64,000 nt of DNA from Cupriavidus yeoncheonensis (lineage in GTDB: Bacteria; Pseudomonadota; Gammaproteobacteria; Burkholderiales; Burkholderiaceae): contig NZ_CAJPUY010000004.1 in NCBI RefSeq assembly GCF_905397275.1, positions 309,150 through 373,149 on the forward strand, in the 5' to 3' direction. Every line of letters begins with the position of its first letter. The stretch's first letter is position 1. Shown here piece by piece: positions 47,241 to 55,563 of this stretch. Made by a program: the position numbers and the translations under genes. Below the pieces are notes generated by a model. The model made no database searches. It was not told the DNA's origin and worked only from the letters and a program-made list of their open reading frames with translations.

Positions 47241-47702
47241 GTGCCGGCCCCGCATACGCCGCTGAACCAGGCCTGGATCGCTGCCCGGATTCCTCACCAG
47301 GGCAGCATGTGCCTGCTCGACAGCGTGCTCGACTGGGATGCGGACTTCATCCGCTGCGAGGCCACGAGCCACCGCAGCGCCGACAACCCGCTGCGCACGC
47401 ATGGCCGGCTGGCCGCCGTGTGCGGCGTGGAATACGCGGCGCAGGCAATGGCCGTGCATGGCGCGGTGCTGCAGCAAGGCGCGCAGCGTCCGCGCACGGG
47501 CTACCTGGCCAGCGTGCGCAAGCTGGTGCTCGACGTCGAACGGCTCGACGATATCGACGGGCCGCTGACCATCGAAGCGCATCGCGTCAGTGGCGAAGGC
47601 ACCAACGTGCTCTATACGTTCGAAGTCAGCGGCGGCGACAAGCGGCTGCTTGCCGGCCGGGCGGCGGTCATTCTCGACGTGGCGCTGCCCGGCGCCGCCT
47701 GA
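47241..47702 (+). CDS. 3-hydroxyacyl-ACP dehydratase (ApeP-like hotdog protein)
   Basis: Hotdog-fold protein of 153 residues. It starts with GTG directly after the previous stop. ARIPHQGSMCLLDSVLDWDADFIRCEA holds the conserved His region of ApeP-type dehydratases, and VCGVEYAAQAMAVHGAVL the second catalytic region. It is the second dehydratase of the cluster; the first is fused to the ligase. It is the last gene of the rightward operon and ends 6 bp from the convergent fumarylacetoacetase gene. Confidence 0.85.
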   Translation: MPAPHTPLNQAWIAARIPHQGSMCLLDSVLDWDADFIRCEATSHRSADNPLRTHGRLAAVCGVEYAAQAMAVHGAVLQQGAQRPRTGYLASVRKLVLDVERLDDIDGPLTIEAHRVSGEGTNVLYTFEVSGGDKRLLAGRAAVILDVALPGAA

Positions 47703-47708
47703 ACCGGC

Positions 47709-48977
47709 TTACGGCCTGGGTGCCGGCAGGATCTTGCCCGATACCTCGCCGAAGCCCACGACAAAGCCGTTGCCCTCGGCAAACCCGGTCATCACGATCT
47801 CGTCGCCGTCCTCGAGGAACGCGCGGCTGCTGCCGTCGGCAAGCTTCAGCGGCTCGGCGCCATTGCGCGTCAGTTCCAGCAGGCTGCCATAGGAATCCGG
47901 CGTAGTGCCGCTGATCGTGCCCGAGCCCATCAGGTCGCCCACGCGCACATTGCAGCCCGACACCGTGTGGTGCGCGAGCTGCTGCGCCATGGTCCAGTAC
48001 ATCGCCTTGAAGTTGGTGCGGCAGATCGTGCTCGGGGCAGCAGCGCCTTGCGGGCGCAGCGCCACTTCCAGCGCGATGTCATAGGCGTTCTTGCTGTGCT
48101 GCTGCAGGTACGACAGCGGCTCCGGCGACTGCGCCGGATTGTCGCGGCGGAACGGCTCCAGCGCCTCCATGGTCACCACCCACGGCGAGATCGACGTACC
48201 GAAGGTCTTCGAATTGAAAGGGCCGAGCGGCACGTATTCCCACTGCTGGATATCGCGCGCGCTCCAGTCGTTCAGCAGCACCATGCCGAACATGTGGTCC
48301 GGCGCATCGGCGGTGCTGACCGGCTCGCCGAGCGCGGATTCCTTGCCGACGATGAAGCCGACCTCGAGTTCGAAGTCCAGCTTGCGGCACGGGCCGAAGG
48401 TTGGACGCGCCTCGTTCGGCAGCTTGATCTGGCCGTTCGGACGGCGCAGGTCGGTACCGCTTACCACCACGGAGCTGGCGCGGCCGTTATAGCCGATGGG
48501 GATTTCCAGCCAGTTCGGCAGCAGCGCGTTTTCGGGGTCGCGGAACATGCGGCCGACGTTGGTGGCGTGCTCTTTCGACGAATAGAAATCGGTGTAGCCC
48601 GGAATCTCGACCGGCAGGTGCAGCGTGACCTGGTCCATCAGCACGAGAGCGCGATCGCGCAGTGCGGCGTTGTCGCGCAGCGCGGCGTCCGCGCCCGACA
48701 GCAGTGCCGTCAGGCGCTGGCGGGTCTCCGACCACACCGGCTTGCCCAGCGCGATGAAGCGGTTCAGGCTGGCGGCGGCAAAGCTGCCCTTGGCCGCCGC
48801 GGACAGCAGGCCCGCGTCGTCGAGCGCGGCGAGGTCCAGCACGGCGTTGCCGATTGCCACGCCAACGCGCGCGGGCTGGCCCTTCACGGAAAAGATGCCG
48901 TACGGCAGGTTCTGCAGGGGGAAATGGGTCTTGCCGTCGTTGGCGGATTCAATCCAGCTGGTGGTCGGGGCGGTCAT
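47709..48977 (-). CDS. fahA: fumarylacetoacetase
   Basis: Enzyme of 422 residues hydrolysing fumarylacetoacetate to fumarate and acetoacetate, last step of tyrosine/homogentisate breakdown. SWIESANDGKTHFPLQNLPYGIF at the N-terminus, YTDFYSSKEHATNVGRMFR, the metal-binding LDFELEVGFIVGK, NDWSARDIQQWEYVPLGPF and LMGSGTISG are strongly conserved family motifs. It lies 82 bp downstream of homogentisate dioxygenase on the same strand. Confidence 0.95.
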   Translation of the reverse strand: MTAPTTSWIESANDGKTHFPLQNLPYGIFSVKGQPARVGVAIGNAVLDLAALDDAGLLSAAAKGSFAAASLNRFIALGKPVWSETRQRLTALLSGADAALRDNAALRDRALVLMDQVTLHLPVEIPGYTDFYSSKEHATNVGRMFRDPENALLPNWLEIPIGYNGRASSVVVSGTDLRRPNGQIKLPNEARPTFGPCRKLDFELEVGFIVGKESALGEPVSTADAPDHMFGMVLLNDWSARDIQQWEYVPLGPFNSKTFGTSISPWVVTMEALEPFRRDNPAQSPEPLSYLQQHSKNAYDIALEVALRPQGAAAPSTICRTNFKAMYWTMAQQLAHHTVSGCNVRVGDLMGSGTISGTTPDSYGSLLELTRNGAEPLKLADGSSRAFLEDGDEIVMTGFAEGNGFVVGFGEVSGKILPAPRP

Positions 48978-49059
48978 GAGGGACTCCGGAAATTGTCTGT
49001 GGCGCGCGGACTGCCGCGCGCCGTTTGCTTCTTTTGGATATGTGGCGCCTGCTGTGTGC

Positions 49060-50430
49060 TCAGCGCTCGTTCGGGTTGAAATGCTTTTTCAGCCCTTGCC
49101 AGCAGGTGTAGTAGTCCTGCTGCAGCGATGCCGAGCTGGCCGCATAAGGCGTGGGCCGGATCACGCCCGGCGTCTCGAACATGAACGCCATGGTGTCGGT
49201 GATGTGATGCGGGGCGGACGTATCGGCCGAGGTGGCCTTGGCAAACGTCTCCGCATCGGGGCCGTGGCCGCTCATGCAGTTGTGGAGGCTGGCGCCGCCC
49301 GGAGCGAAGCCATCGGCCTTGGCGTCGTACACGCCGGTGATCAGGCCCATGAACTCGCTGGCGATATTGCGGTGGAACCAGGGCGGGCGGAACGAGTTTT
49401 CCATCGCCAGCCAGCGCGGCCCGAAGATGACGAAATCGATGGTGTCCACGCCCGGCGTGTCCGACGGCGACTGCAGCACCAGGAAGATCGACGGGTCCGG
49501 GTGATCGAAGCTGATCGAGCCGATGGTGTTGAAGCGGCGCAGGTCGTACTTGTATGGCGCGAAGTTGCCGTGCCACGCCACCACGTCCAGCGGCGAGTGG
49601 CCGATATCGGCGCGCCACAGATTGCCCTGGAACTTGGCCACCAGTTCGAAATCGCCTTCGCGGTCCTCATACGCGGCCACCGGCGTCATGAAGTCGCGCG
49701 GGTTGGCCAGGCCGTTGGAGCCGATCACGCCCAGGTCGGGCAGCTTGAACAGCGCACCGTAGTTCTCGCAGATATAGCCGCGCGCCTCGCCGTCCAGCAA
49801 CTCCACGCGGAAACGCACGCCGCGCGGAATCACCACGATCTCCTGCGGCTCGACATCGAGCCGGCCCATTTCCGTCACGAATCGCACGCGGCCCTCTTGC
49901 GGCACGACCAGCATTTCGCCGTCGGCGTTGTAGAAGAAGCGGTCCTGCATCGACCGGTTGGCCAGGTACAGGTGGATGCCGCAGCCGGTCATGGCTTCCG
50001 GGCCGCCGTTGCCGGCCATGGTGACGATGCCATCGATGAAATCCGTCGGCGTGGCCGGCATGGCTGGCGGGCTCCAGCGCATCTGGTTCGGCGATGCCGG
50101 GATTTCGTCGAAGCGGCTCAGGAAGCGCGACTGCTCCACCATCGTGAACGGCTTGTGCACCGCGCCCGGACGGATGCGATACAGCCACGAACGGCGGTTA
50201 TGGGCGCGCGGTGCCGTGAAGGCCGTACCGGACAGCTGCTCGGCATAGAGGCCATACGGCGCGCGTTGCGGCGAGTTCTGGCCCACGGGCAGTGCGCCGG
50301 GCAGCGCTTCGGTGGCGAATTCGTTGGCAAAGCCGGACATGTAGCCGTGTTCGGCCAGCTGGGTGTGCGTGAGGTTCATGGTCGGATCAGCGTCGGTGGT
50401 CGGGAGTTTCCTGGCGGAATCGGGAGGCAT
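49060..50430 (-). CDS. hmgA: homogentisate 1,2-dioxygenase
   Basis: Fe(II) ring-cleavage dioxygenase of 456 residues converting homogentisate to maleylacetoacetate. [26 protein letters not shown] is the family N-terminus. [15 protein letters not shown] and [19 protein letters not shown] hold the iron-binding His/Glu region. An ATG at 50379 ([12 protein letters not shown]) would give the usual family length; 50430 is kept because it follows the monooxygenase stop by only 6 bp. Neither start has a clear ribosome-binding site. Maleylacetoacetate isomerase is not in the window. Confidence 0.95.
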   Translation of the reverse strand: MPPDSARKLPTTDADPTMNLTHTQLAEHGYMSGFANEFATEALPGALPVGQNSPQRAPYGLYAEQLSGTAFTAPRAHNRRSWLYRIRPGAVHKPFTMVEQSRFLSRFDEIPASPNQMRWSPPAMPATPTDFIDGIVTMAGNGGPEAMTGCGIHLYLANRSMQDRFFYNADGEMLVVPQEGRVRFVTEMGRLDVEPQEIVVIPRGVRFRVELLDGEARGYICENYGALFKLPDLGVIGSNGLANPRDFMTPVAAYEDREGDFELVAKFQGNLWRADIGHSPLDVVAWHGNFAPYKYDLRRFNTIGSISFDHPDPSIFLVLQSPSDTPGVDTIDFVIFGPRWLAMENSFRPPWFHRNIASEFMGLITGVYDAKADGFAPGGASLHNCMSGHGPDAETFAKATSADTSAPHHITDTMAFMFETPGVIRPTPYAASSASLQQDYYTCWQGLKKHFNPNER

Positions 50431-50436
50431 GCCGTG

Positions 50437-52134
50437 CTAGGCCGTGGCCTGGTGAACGGTCGGCGTACAGATCGCCTGTTGCATGGCGCGGAGCACGGCA
50501 TCCGCGGAAAAACTGCGCCAGCGCGCACAGACGTGCTGGTCGGGGCGCAGCAGGTAACAGGTGCCCGGGCGGGCGTCATAGCGACGCGCGGCCAGGCCTT
50601 CGGTGTCGGTCACGGCATGCACGCCGGGCGGTACCGCGCAGTGCGCTCCGGGAGCGACGACGCACAGCACAGCCAATGGCACGGGCGCGGCGGCAAGCGC
50701 ATCCAGCGAAACGCCCTGCCCGTTGCCGAACACCATCAGCGTGAAGCCCGCGCCCATTTCGCCAAGCAGCCAGCCCGCATGGGCGGGCGTACCGGTGGTG
50801 ACTGGCGCATCGGCACAGGCAGTGCCGGGCACCATGGCGCCGGCAAAGCTGTCGGCATCCGGCGTATTGAGCGGCGAGCCGTCCAGCACCGATGGCTGCG
50901 ACAGCCGGCCGCTGTTGACCAGTTGCCGCGCGAACGCATGATGGCGGGCCAGCCGCAGGACGGCATCGCGGAACGTGCGGCTCACCGCGCTCTTGGGCGT
51001 GATGAAATCCGTCGAACGCGTGGAATGGCGGATGTTCTCGTCGGCCGCGGCCTCGCGTTCGCTGGCGTAGGTGTCGAGCAGCGCGTCCGGGGCGCGGCCT
51101 TGCAGGACCAGGGCCAGCTTCCAGGCCAGGTTCTCCGCGTCCTGCACGCCGCTGTTGGCGCCGCGCGCGCCGAACGGCGACACCCGGTGCGCGGCATCGC
51201 CGGCAAACAGCACGCGGCCGTGGCGGAATGCGTCCATCCGCTGGCAGCAGAAGGTGTAGACGCTGACCCACTCCAGCGTGACATCGACATCGTCGCCGAG
51301 CATCGCGCGGATGCGCGGCATGACGCGCTCCGGCTGCTTCTCGGTGTCGGGGTCCGCGTCCCAGCCAAGCTGGAAATCGATACGCCAGACGTTATCGGCC
51401 TGGCGGTGCAGCAGCGCCGACTGGCCGCGGTTGAATGGCGGATTGAACCAGAACCAGCGTTCGGCCGGGAATGGCGCCGACATCTTCACGTCGGCAATCA
51501 GGAAGCGGTCGCGGAAGACGCGGCCCTTGCTTTCGAGTCCCATCAGCGCCCGCACGGTGCTGTGCGCGCCGTCGGCGGCCACCACGTAGCGCGCGCGCAA
51601 ACTGTAGCTGCCGTCCGGCGTCTCGACGGTCAGGCAGACGCCATCCCGGTCCTGCTCCACGCCGCTGACGCGGTGCCGCCAGCGCAGGTCTATTGCCGGC
51701 AGTTCGGCGGCGCGATCGACCAGGAAGCCTTCCAGGTAGTACTGCTGGAGATTGACGAAGGCTGGACGGCGGTGGCCGCTTTCCGGCAGCAGGTCGAACT
51801 GGTACACGAGCGACGCGTCGAAGAACACCTTGCCCACGTGCCAGCTGACGCCCTTGGCGGCAATGCCTTCGCCGCAATCCAGGCGGTCCAGGATATCGAG
51901 CGTGCGCTTGGAAAAGCAGATCGCGCGCGAGCCGCTGGCCAGCGTGCAGTCGTCGTCAAGCAAAACCACCGGTATGCCGCGCTGCGCGAGGTCGATCGCC
52001 GTGGCCAGCCCGACCGGCCCCGCACCCACGATTGCAACGGGATGCGACGCGGGCTGACCGCCGCCCTCCAGCGGCATGCGCTGCTCGGCGCATGGCTGGT
52101 ACGCGAAGGTACGGGGCTGGGAGCTGGTGTCCAC
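50437..52134 (-). CDS. FAD-dependent aromatic hydroxylase (MhpA/PheA type)
   Basis: Flavoprotein monooxygenase of 565 residues. The GxGxxG motif is VAIVGAGPVGLATAIDLAQRG, the ribityl region VVAADGAHSTVRALMG, and the pyrophosphate motif VLFAGDAAHRVSPFGARGANSGVQDAENLAWKL. A thioredoxin-like C-terminal domain follows, as in phenol hydroxylases. The start is GTG at 52134 with GGAGA upstream. Because it leads the hmgA-fahA operon, it probably makes homogentisate, for example from 3-hydroxyphenylacetate; this role is inferred from context. Confidence 0.87.
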   Translation of the reverse strand: MDTSSQPRTFAYQPCAEQRMPLEGGGQPASHPVAIVGAGPVGLATAIDLAQRGIPVVLLDDDCTLASGSRAICFSKRTLDILDRLDCGEGIAAKGVSWHVGKVFFDASLVYQFDLLPESGHRRPAFVNLQQYYLEGFLVDRAAELPAIDLRWRHRVSGVEQDRDGVCLTVETPDGSYSLRARYVVAADGAHSTVRALMGLESKGRVFRDRFLIADVKMSAPFPAERWFWFNPPFNRGQSALLHRQADNVWRIDFQLGWDADPDTEKQPERVMPRIRAMLGDDVDVTLEWVSVYTFCCQRMDAFRHGRVLFAGDAAHRVSPFGARGANSGVQDAENLAWKLALVLQGRAPDALLDTYASEREAAADENIRHSTRSTDFITPKSAVSRTFRDAVLRLARHHAFARQLVNSGRLSQPSVLDGSPLNTPDADSFAGAMVPGTACADAPVTTGTPAHAGWLLGEMGAGFTLMVFGNGQGVSLDALAAAPVPLAVLCVVAPGAHCAVPPGVHAVTDTEGLAARRYDARPGTCYLLRPDQHVCARWRSFSADAVLRAMQQAICTPTVHQATA

Positions 52135-52211
52135 GGTGTCTCCATGTCACGCCGGTATCCGGCTGTGCCGCGGGCCTGGGAGCTTTGTCCTTATTGGGCT
52201 CCTCAGGGGTA

Positions 52212-52247
52212 ATTACGGAATGCGTAATGCATTTACCATATCGTAAT
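52212..52247. promoter_or_regulatory. LysR-type box upstream of the homogentisate operon
   Basis: ATTAC-N7-GTAAT (52212-52228; arms ATTACG/CGTAAT) matches the T-N11-A LysR box. Another half-site CGTAAT follows at 52242-52247. It lies 78 bp upstream of the monooxygenase start. No LysR gene is adjacent, so the regulator must be elsewhere. Confidence 0.5.
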
Positions 52248-52344
52248 CGTCGGACGCAGGCGTGTCAAACCATTGACGATGGCGTGGCCTCAATGATGTT
52301 CTAGTGGGGAAATTGGGGATGCGGGGGTTTTGGGGCGTGGCGAG

Positions 52345-52400
52345 GGCTGCTGTCTCGCCGGCGCAGCCGACGAGTCACTTTTGCGCGGACGGCAAAAGCG
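52345..52400. repeat. GAGTCACTT intergenic repeat module (copy 1)
   Basis: The sequence GCCGGCGCAGCCGACGAGTC followed by ACTTTTGC and the inverted repeat CTTTTGC/GCAAAAG (52378-52384 / 52392-52398) resembles a module at 63571-63672. CGAGTCAC occupies 52371-52378. Such short intergenic modules are multicopy in related genomes. Downstream to 52640 I see no convincing gene, only short unsupported frames. Confidence 0.55.
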
Positions 52401-52640
52401 ACAGAAAGCGCATTTTCGTGGTGGGCGAACCGCCCGATGGAGGAACCGGGATTACTTGGTGACCGTTGCCGAAAGCGGCGTTATGGGGACGCCAACGGCT
52501 GCGCTGCGCGCGGCTCAGCTGAAAAACCAAAAAAGGGAAAGTGTCGGCGCCAGAGACATTGATGCCGGCCGCCAGCTGACTAGTGAGTCGCGAAGCAGCC
52601 AAAGGCGATGATGCGATGTAACCACCGAAAAAGCAGACAA
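52401..52640. other. intergenic stretch without recognisable gene
   Basis: Part of the 626-bp gap between the monooxygenase and XRE genes. Composition is slightly less GC-rich than the genes. Frames in both directions lack family features and ribosome-binding sites. It may be the decayed remainder of the repeat module. Confidence 0.4.
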
Positions 52641-52681
52641 CAGCAACCGGCACAGTCCATCTCGCACTGTGCCGGTTGCTG
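52641..52681. terminator. 16-bp perfect inverted repeat
   Basis: CAGCAACCGGCACAGT (52641-52656) and ACTGTGCCGGTTGCTG (52666-52681) form a very stable hairpin with a 9-nt loop, 80 bp downstream of the XRE gene. There is no T-run, but the position suits termination of the leftward XRE transcript or a folded RNA end. Confidence 0.5.
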
Positions 52682-52760
52682 CCCCCCTTTCCGGCATTCC
52701 TCCGCTCCCGCCGGCCGCGTCTGGAACGTGGCCGGTCAGGCAGAGTCATGAGAAGGCTGG

Positions 52761-53135
52761 CTAGTGGCCCTCGCCTGTACCGGAGCCGAAGCCACCGGTT
52801 GCCGGGCTGGCCGCGGTCGCCGGCGCACTCGCGGCTGCCGGCTGGCCGGCCATCGAGGCTGCCGTGACGCCGCCATTGCGGCTGGCGATGAATGCGTTTA
52901 CGTCGGCCGCAAGATGCTGCGGCGCCAGGACGACTTCAAGCCCGAGGGCTTCGCATGCGGCCAGGAAGGTCGACATGCGGGGATCGGCCTGGCCAGACTC
53001 TGCCCGCAGGTACGCTTCTCGCGAAATCCCCGCCTTTCGGGCAACGTCTTCCTGCTTCAGCTTGCGCGCTCGACGCAACGCCCGCAGTTGCCGGAACGGT
53101 TCGCTAGCGCCTCTTGGCACGGCTGTACTGTTCAT
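52761..53135 (-). CDS. XRE-family helix-turn-helix protein
   Basis: DNA-binding protein of 124 residues. The Cro/C1 HTH spans FRQLRALRRARKLKQEDVARKAGISREAYLRAESGQADPRMSTFLAACEALGLEVVL. The C-terminal 50 residues are low-complexity Ala/Gly/Pro/Ser. It resembles HipB-like antitoxin domains, but no toxin gene is adjacent, so it is a solitary regulator as far as can be seen. Confidence 0.8.
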   Translation of the reverse strand: MNSTAVPRGASEPFRQLRALRRARKLKQEDVARKAGISREAYLRAESGQADPRMSTFLAACEALGLEVVLAPQHLAADVNAFIASRNGGVTAASMAGQPAAASAPATAASPATGGFGSGTGEGH

Positions 53136-53398
53136 GTCGGTCTCCAGTCACCAGTGAAAAAAAAGTGCGCGGACGTGCATTCGAGTATAGAGCACGCAAA
53201 GCATTCCGTATGTAACTGCCGAAACACTTTGTGCAGATTTCTTGCAACGAGGTTTTCCGGGGCCAAAGCCGGCTGTCTATGGGCCGGATACTGCACTGCA
53301 TCGCCGCACCGCCCTGACACTAACGACAATGTGCCGATTGCGTTGACGCGAAAACCATAGGACGTGACCGCCCCAACGCCCAAGCAGGGATAACTTCA

Positions 53399-53426
53399 TT
53401 GACAAACCGACCGGTCGTGCTATTCT
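53399..53426 (+). promoter_or_regulatory. sigma-70 promoter with embedded TetR operator
   Basis: TTGACA (53399-53404), 16-bp spacer, TATTCT (53421-53426). The spacer contains the palindrome CGACCGGTCG (53408-53417). Transcription would start at about 53433, at or next to the ATG of the TetR gene, so the mRNA may be leaderless. Confidence 0.7.
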
Positions 53427-53433
53427 GCATTCC

Positions 53434-54042
53434 ATGCAAAAAGGCCAACTGACGCGCAACGCCATCATCGAACAGGCGCTCGACACAGCCACCCGGGTCG
53501 GGTTCGAACAGCTGTCGCTGGCGAGCCTCGCAGCGGACACGAATATGTCCAAGAGTGGGCTGTATGCGCACTTCAAGTCGAAGGAGGCGCTGCAGCAGGC
53601 CGTGCTGGAACTGGCCATCGAACGCTTCGCCACGATGGTCGCGCGCCCCGCCATGCGCCAGCCGCGCGGCGTGCCGCGGCTGGAGGCGCTGTTCGAAGGC
53701 TATCTGCAATGGCTGGGCGGCACCGTAACCCAGGGACGCTGCCTGTTTATGGCGCTTGGCCAGGAATACCGCGACAAGCCGGGCGCGATCCGCGACCAGG
53801 TGGTGCAGTCGCTGAAGGACTGGCACGGCACCATCGCCCGCGTGGTGACCGACGGCATCGAGGAAGGCCAGGTCGCGCCGGATGTCGATCCGCGCCAGTT
53901 CGCGTTCGAACTGGTGGGCATCGGCATGTCCTTCCAGCAGTCGTTCAAGCTGCTGGGGCGCGCCGACGCCGAAGCCATGGCGCGGCGCGCGTTTGCCGGC
54001 CTGCTTGAACGCACCCGTCAGCGGACGTCGATGGCAGGCTGA
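53434..54042 (+). CDS. TetR-family transcriptional regulator
   Basis: Regulator of 202 residues. N-terminal HTH: RNAIIEQALDTATRVGFEQLSLASLAADTNMSKSGLYAHFKSKEALQQAVLELAIERF. The C-terminal ligand domain is of the TetR_C type seen in YcdC-like proteins. The promoter overlaps a CGACCGGTCG operator, and the same site recurs upstream of the hydrolase gene, so it likely represses itself and that gene. The start lies only 8 bp after the -10 hexamer, consistent with leaderless translation. Confidence 0.9.
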   Translation: MQKGQLTRNAIIEQALDTATRVGFEQLSLASLAADTNMSKSGLYAHFKSKEALQQAVLELAIERFATMVARPAMRQPRGVPRLEALFEGYLQWLGGTVTQGRCLFMALGQEYRDKPGAIRDQVVQSLKDWHGTIARVVTDGIEEGQVAPDVDPRQFAFELVGIGMSFQQSFKLLGRADAEAMARRAFAGLLERTRQRTSMAG

Positions 54043-54093
54043 CATAGCCATGAAGGATCCTGAACGGCAGTGCCGGACTTTCCTTAAAAAAGC

Positions 54094-54115
54094 ACGACTG
54101 GTCGTTCTTTATAAC
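54094..54115 (+). promoter_or_regulatory. second TetR operator and -10 of the hydrolase gene
   Basis: The palindrome ACGAC-TG-GTCGT (54094-54105) nearly repeats the operator at 53408-53417. It is followed at once by a TATAAC -10-like hexamer (54110-54115). Confidence 0.55.
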
Positions 54116-54189
54116 AGCGCAGACAGCGACAGGCACGAACGGCCTGATCCGGACCGATCCGCGCGTCCAATCAGTTGGAGGTGGTTGTT

Positions 54190-55158
54190 GTGAGGCAAGG
54201 ACTTTCATCATCGGCCCCAGGCCCCGCCGTGAAGCTGACGGCTCCGGGCCAGGGTGCAGCGGGCGCCCTGACGCGCCTGCGCTGGCAGGCCGGCAGCCTG
54301 CTCGACCCGGCGGGCACGGCGCGGGCGCTGGAAAGGCTGTGGTTCGGCCCGCCGCATGCGATCCCGAACGGCGCAGCACGGCGCGTGATCGAGCGCGCGC
54401 GTGCCGACTGGGCGTTGGTGGTTGGCCACGGACCGAGCCGGCGCGTGCGCGTCTATCGCTGGGGCAACAAAGGCCCTGTCGTGCTGCTGGCCCATGGCTG
54501 GGGCGGCCATGCAGGCCAGTGGCATGCGGTAGTCGAGGGACTGCTGGCAGCCGGCATGCGCGTGGTGGCCTTCGATGCGCTGTCGCACGGGGCCTCGGAT
54601 GCCGGCGTGCGTGGCAGCACGCAGACCTCCGTGCTCGAGATGTCGCGCTCGCTGCTGGCGGCGGCGTGGCACGCGGGCCCCGTGCATGCGGTGGTTTCGC
54701 ACTCGCTGGGAAGTGCCGCCGCCGCGCTGGCCATTCGCGAAGGCCTGCCCGTGCGCGCCGCCGTGATGGTGGGCCCGCCGGCCGACATGCACGCCGCCTG
54801 CGCGACGATGGCGTGGCGGCTCGGCATCGGTCCGCGCGTGCTCGCGCGCATGCAGCGCGACAGCGAGCAATGGCTGGGCATGCCCTGGTCCGCCTTCAAC
54901 GTGCCGGAGGTGGGCCGCACGCGCCCCGTACCGCCGACGCTGATCGTCCATGACCGGCACGACCGCGAGGTGCGCTGGGAGGATGGCGCCGCCATTGCCG
55001 GCGCGTGGCCGCAGTCGCAACTGGTGACGACCGAGGGCCTGGGCCACCGGCGCATCCTGCAGGACGCGGGCGTCATCGCGCGCATCGCCGGTTTCATCCG
55101 GCCGGCGGCCGCGCAATCTTTACCGGGGCTGGCGCGGCCGGACCTGGCCTTGCAGTGA
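54190..55158 (+). CDS. alpha/beta hydrolase
   Basis: Hydrolase of 322 residues. VVLLAHGWGGHAGQWHAVVEGLLAAGMRVVAFDALSHGASD is the oxyanion-hole region, the nucleophile Ser is in VSHSLGSAAAAL, the acid near HDRHDREV, and the catalytic His in EGLGHRRIL. The start is GTG at 54190 with GGAGG 8 nt upstream (54177-54181); the TTG further upstream overlaps that site. Substrate unknown. Likely repressed by the adjacent TetR protein. Confidence 0.87.
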   Translation: MRQGLSSSAPGPAVKLTAPGQGAAGALTRLRWQAGSLLDPAGTARALERLWFGPPHAIPNGAARRVIERARADWALVVGHGPSRRVRVYRWGNKGPVVLLAHGWGGHAGQWHAVVEGLLAAGMRVVAFDALSHGASDAGVRGSTQTSVLEMSRSLLAAAWHAGPVHAVVSHSLGSAAAALAIREGLPVRAAVMVGPPADMHAACATMAWRLGIGPRVLARMQRDSEQWLGMPWSAFNVPEVGRTRPVPPTLIVHDRHDREVRWEDGAAIAGAWPQSQLVTTEGLGHRRILQDAGVIARIAGFIRPAAAQSLPGLARPDLALQ

Positions 55159-55174
55159 GCACGGGAGAACCGAC

Positions 55175-55498
55175 ATGTTCCTGGTCAGCAACGATATGAC
55201 TGCCACCCTGCCCGCCCGCGCGTCGCTGCGCGTAGTGGCCGACCCGGGCGAACGCGTCGCGGTGCGCTGCACCGAGGGCGAACTGTGGCTGATCCGCGAT
55301 GGCGATCCGAAGGACACCTCGCTCGCCGCCAGCGAGAGTTTCACGCTGCCCGAAGCCAGCCGCGTGGAACTCTACGCCGTTACCCCGGCCACCCTGCGCG
55401 TGACGCGCTGCCGATCGGGCGGCGTTGCCGGAAACGGCTGGCGTAGCCGTTTCAAGCGCCTGCTGGGGCTGGCCCAACCTTTGCGCACCGGCAACTAG
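55175..55498 (+). CDS. DUF2917 family protein
   Basis: Small protein of 107 residues. The central segment RASLRVVADPGERVAVRCTEGELWLIRDGDPKDTSLAASESFTLPEASRVELYAV corresponds to the DUF2917 family of Burkholderiales (cupin-like beta-rich domain). A GGAG site lies upstream. It follows the hydrolase gene by 16 bp and may be co-transcribed. Function unknown. Confidence 0.75.
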   Translation: MFLVSNDMTATLPARASLRVVADPGERVAVRCTEGELWLIRDGDPKDTSLAASESFTLPEASRVELYAVTPATLRVTRCRSGGVAGNGWRSRFKRLLGLAQPLRTGN

Positions 55499-55563
55499 CG
55501 CTTTCTGGCGGGGTGGCGCGAAGCGCCGTCCCGCTCATGCGGGTGGTCGGGACGGCCTGTCAG

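Noticed and set aside
52330..52611. Plus-strand open frame of 93 codons in the gap
   Set aside because: Low-complexity Arg/Gly-rich translation over the repeat module, no ribosome-binding site.
52761..53135. Toxin-antitoxin pair
   Set aside because: Only the HTH protein is present; neither neighbour resembles a toxin.
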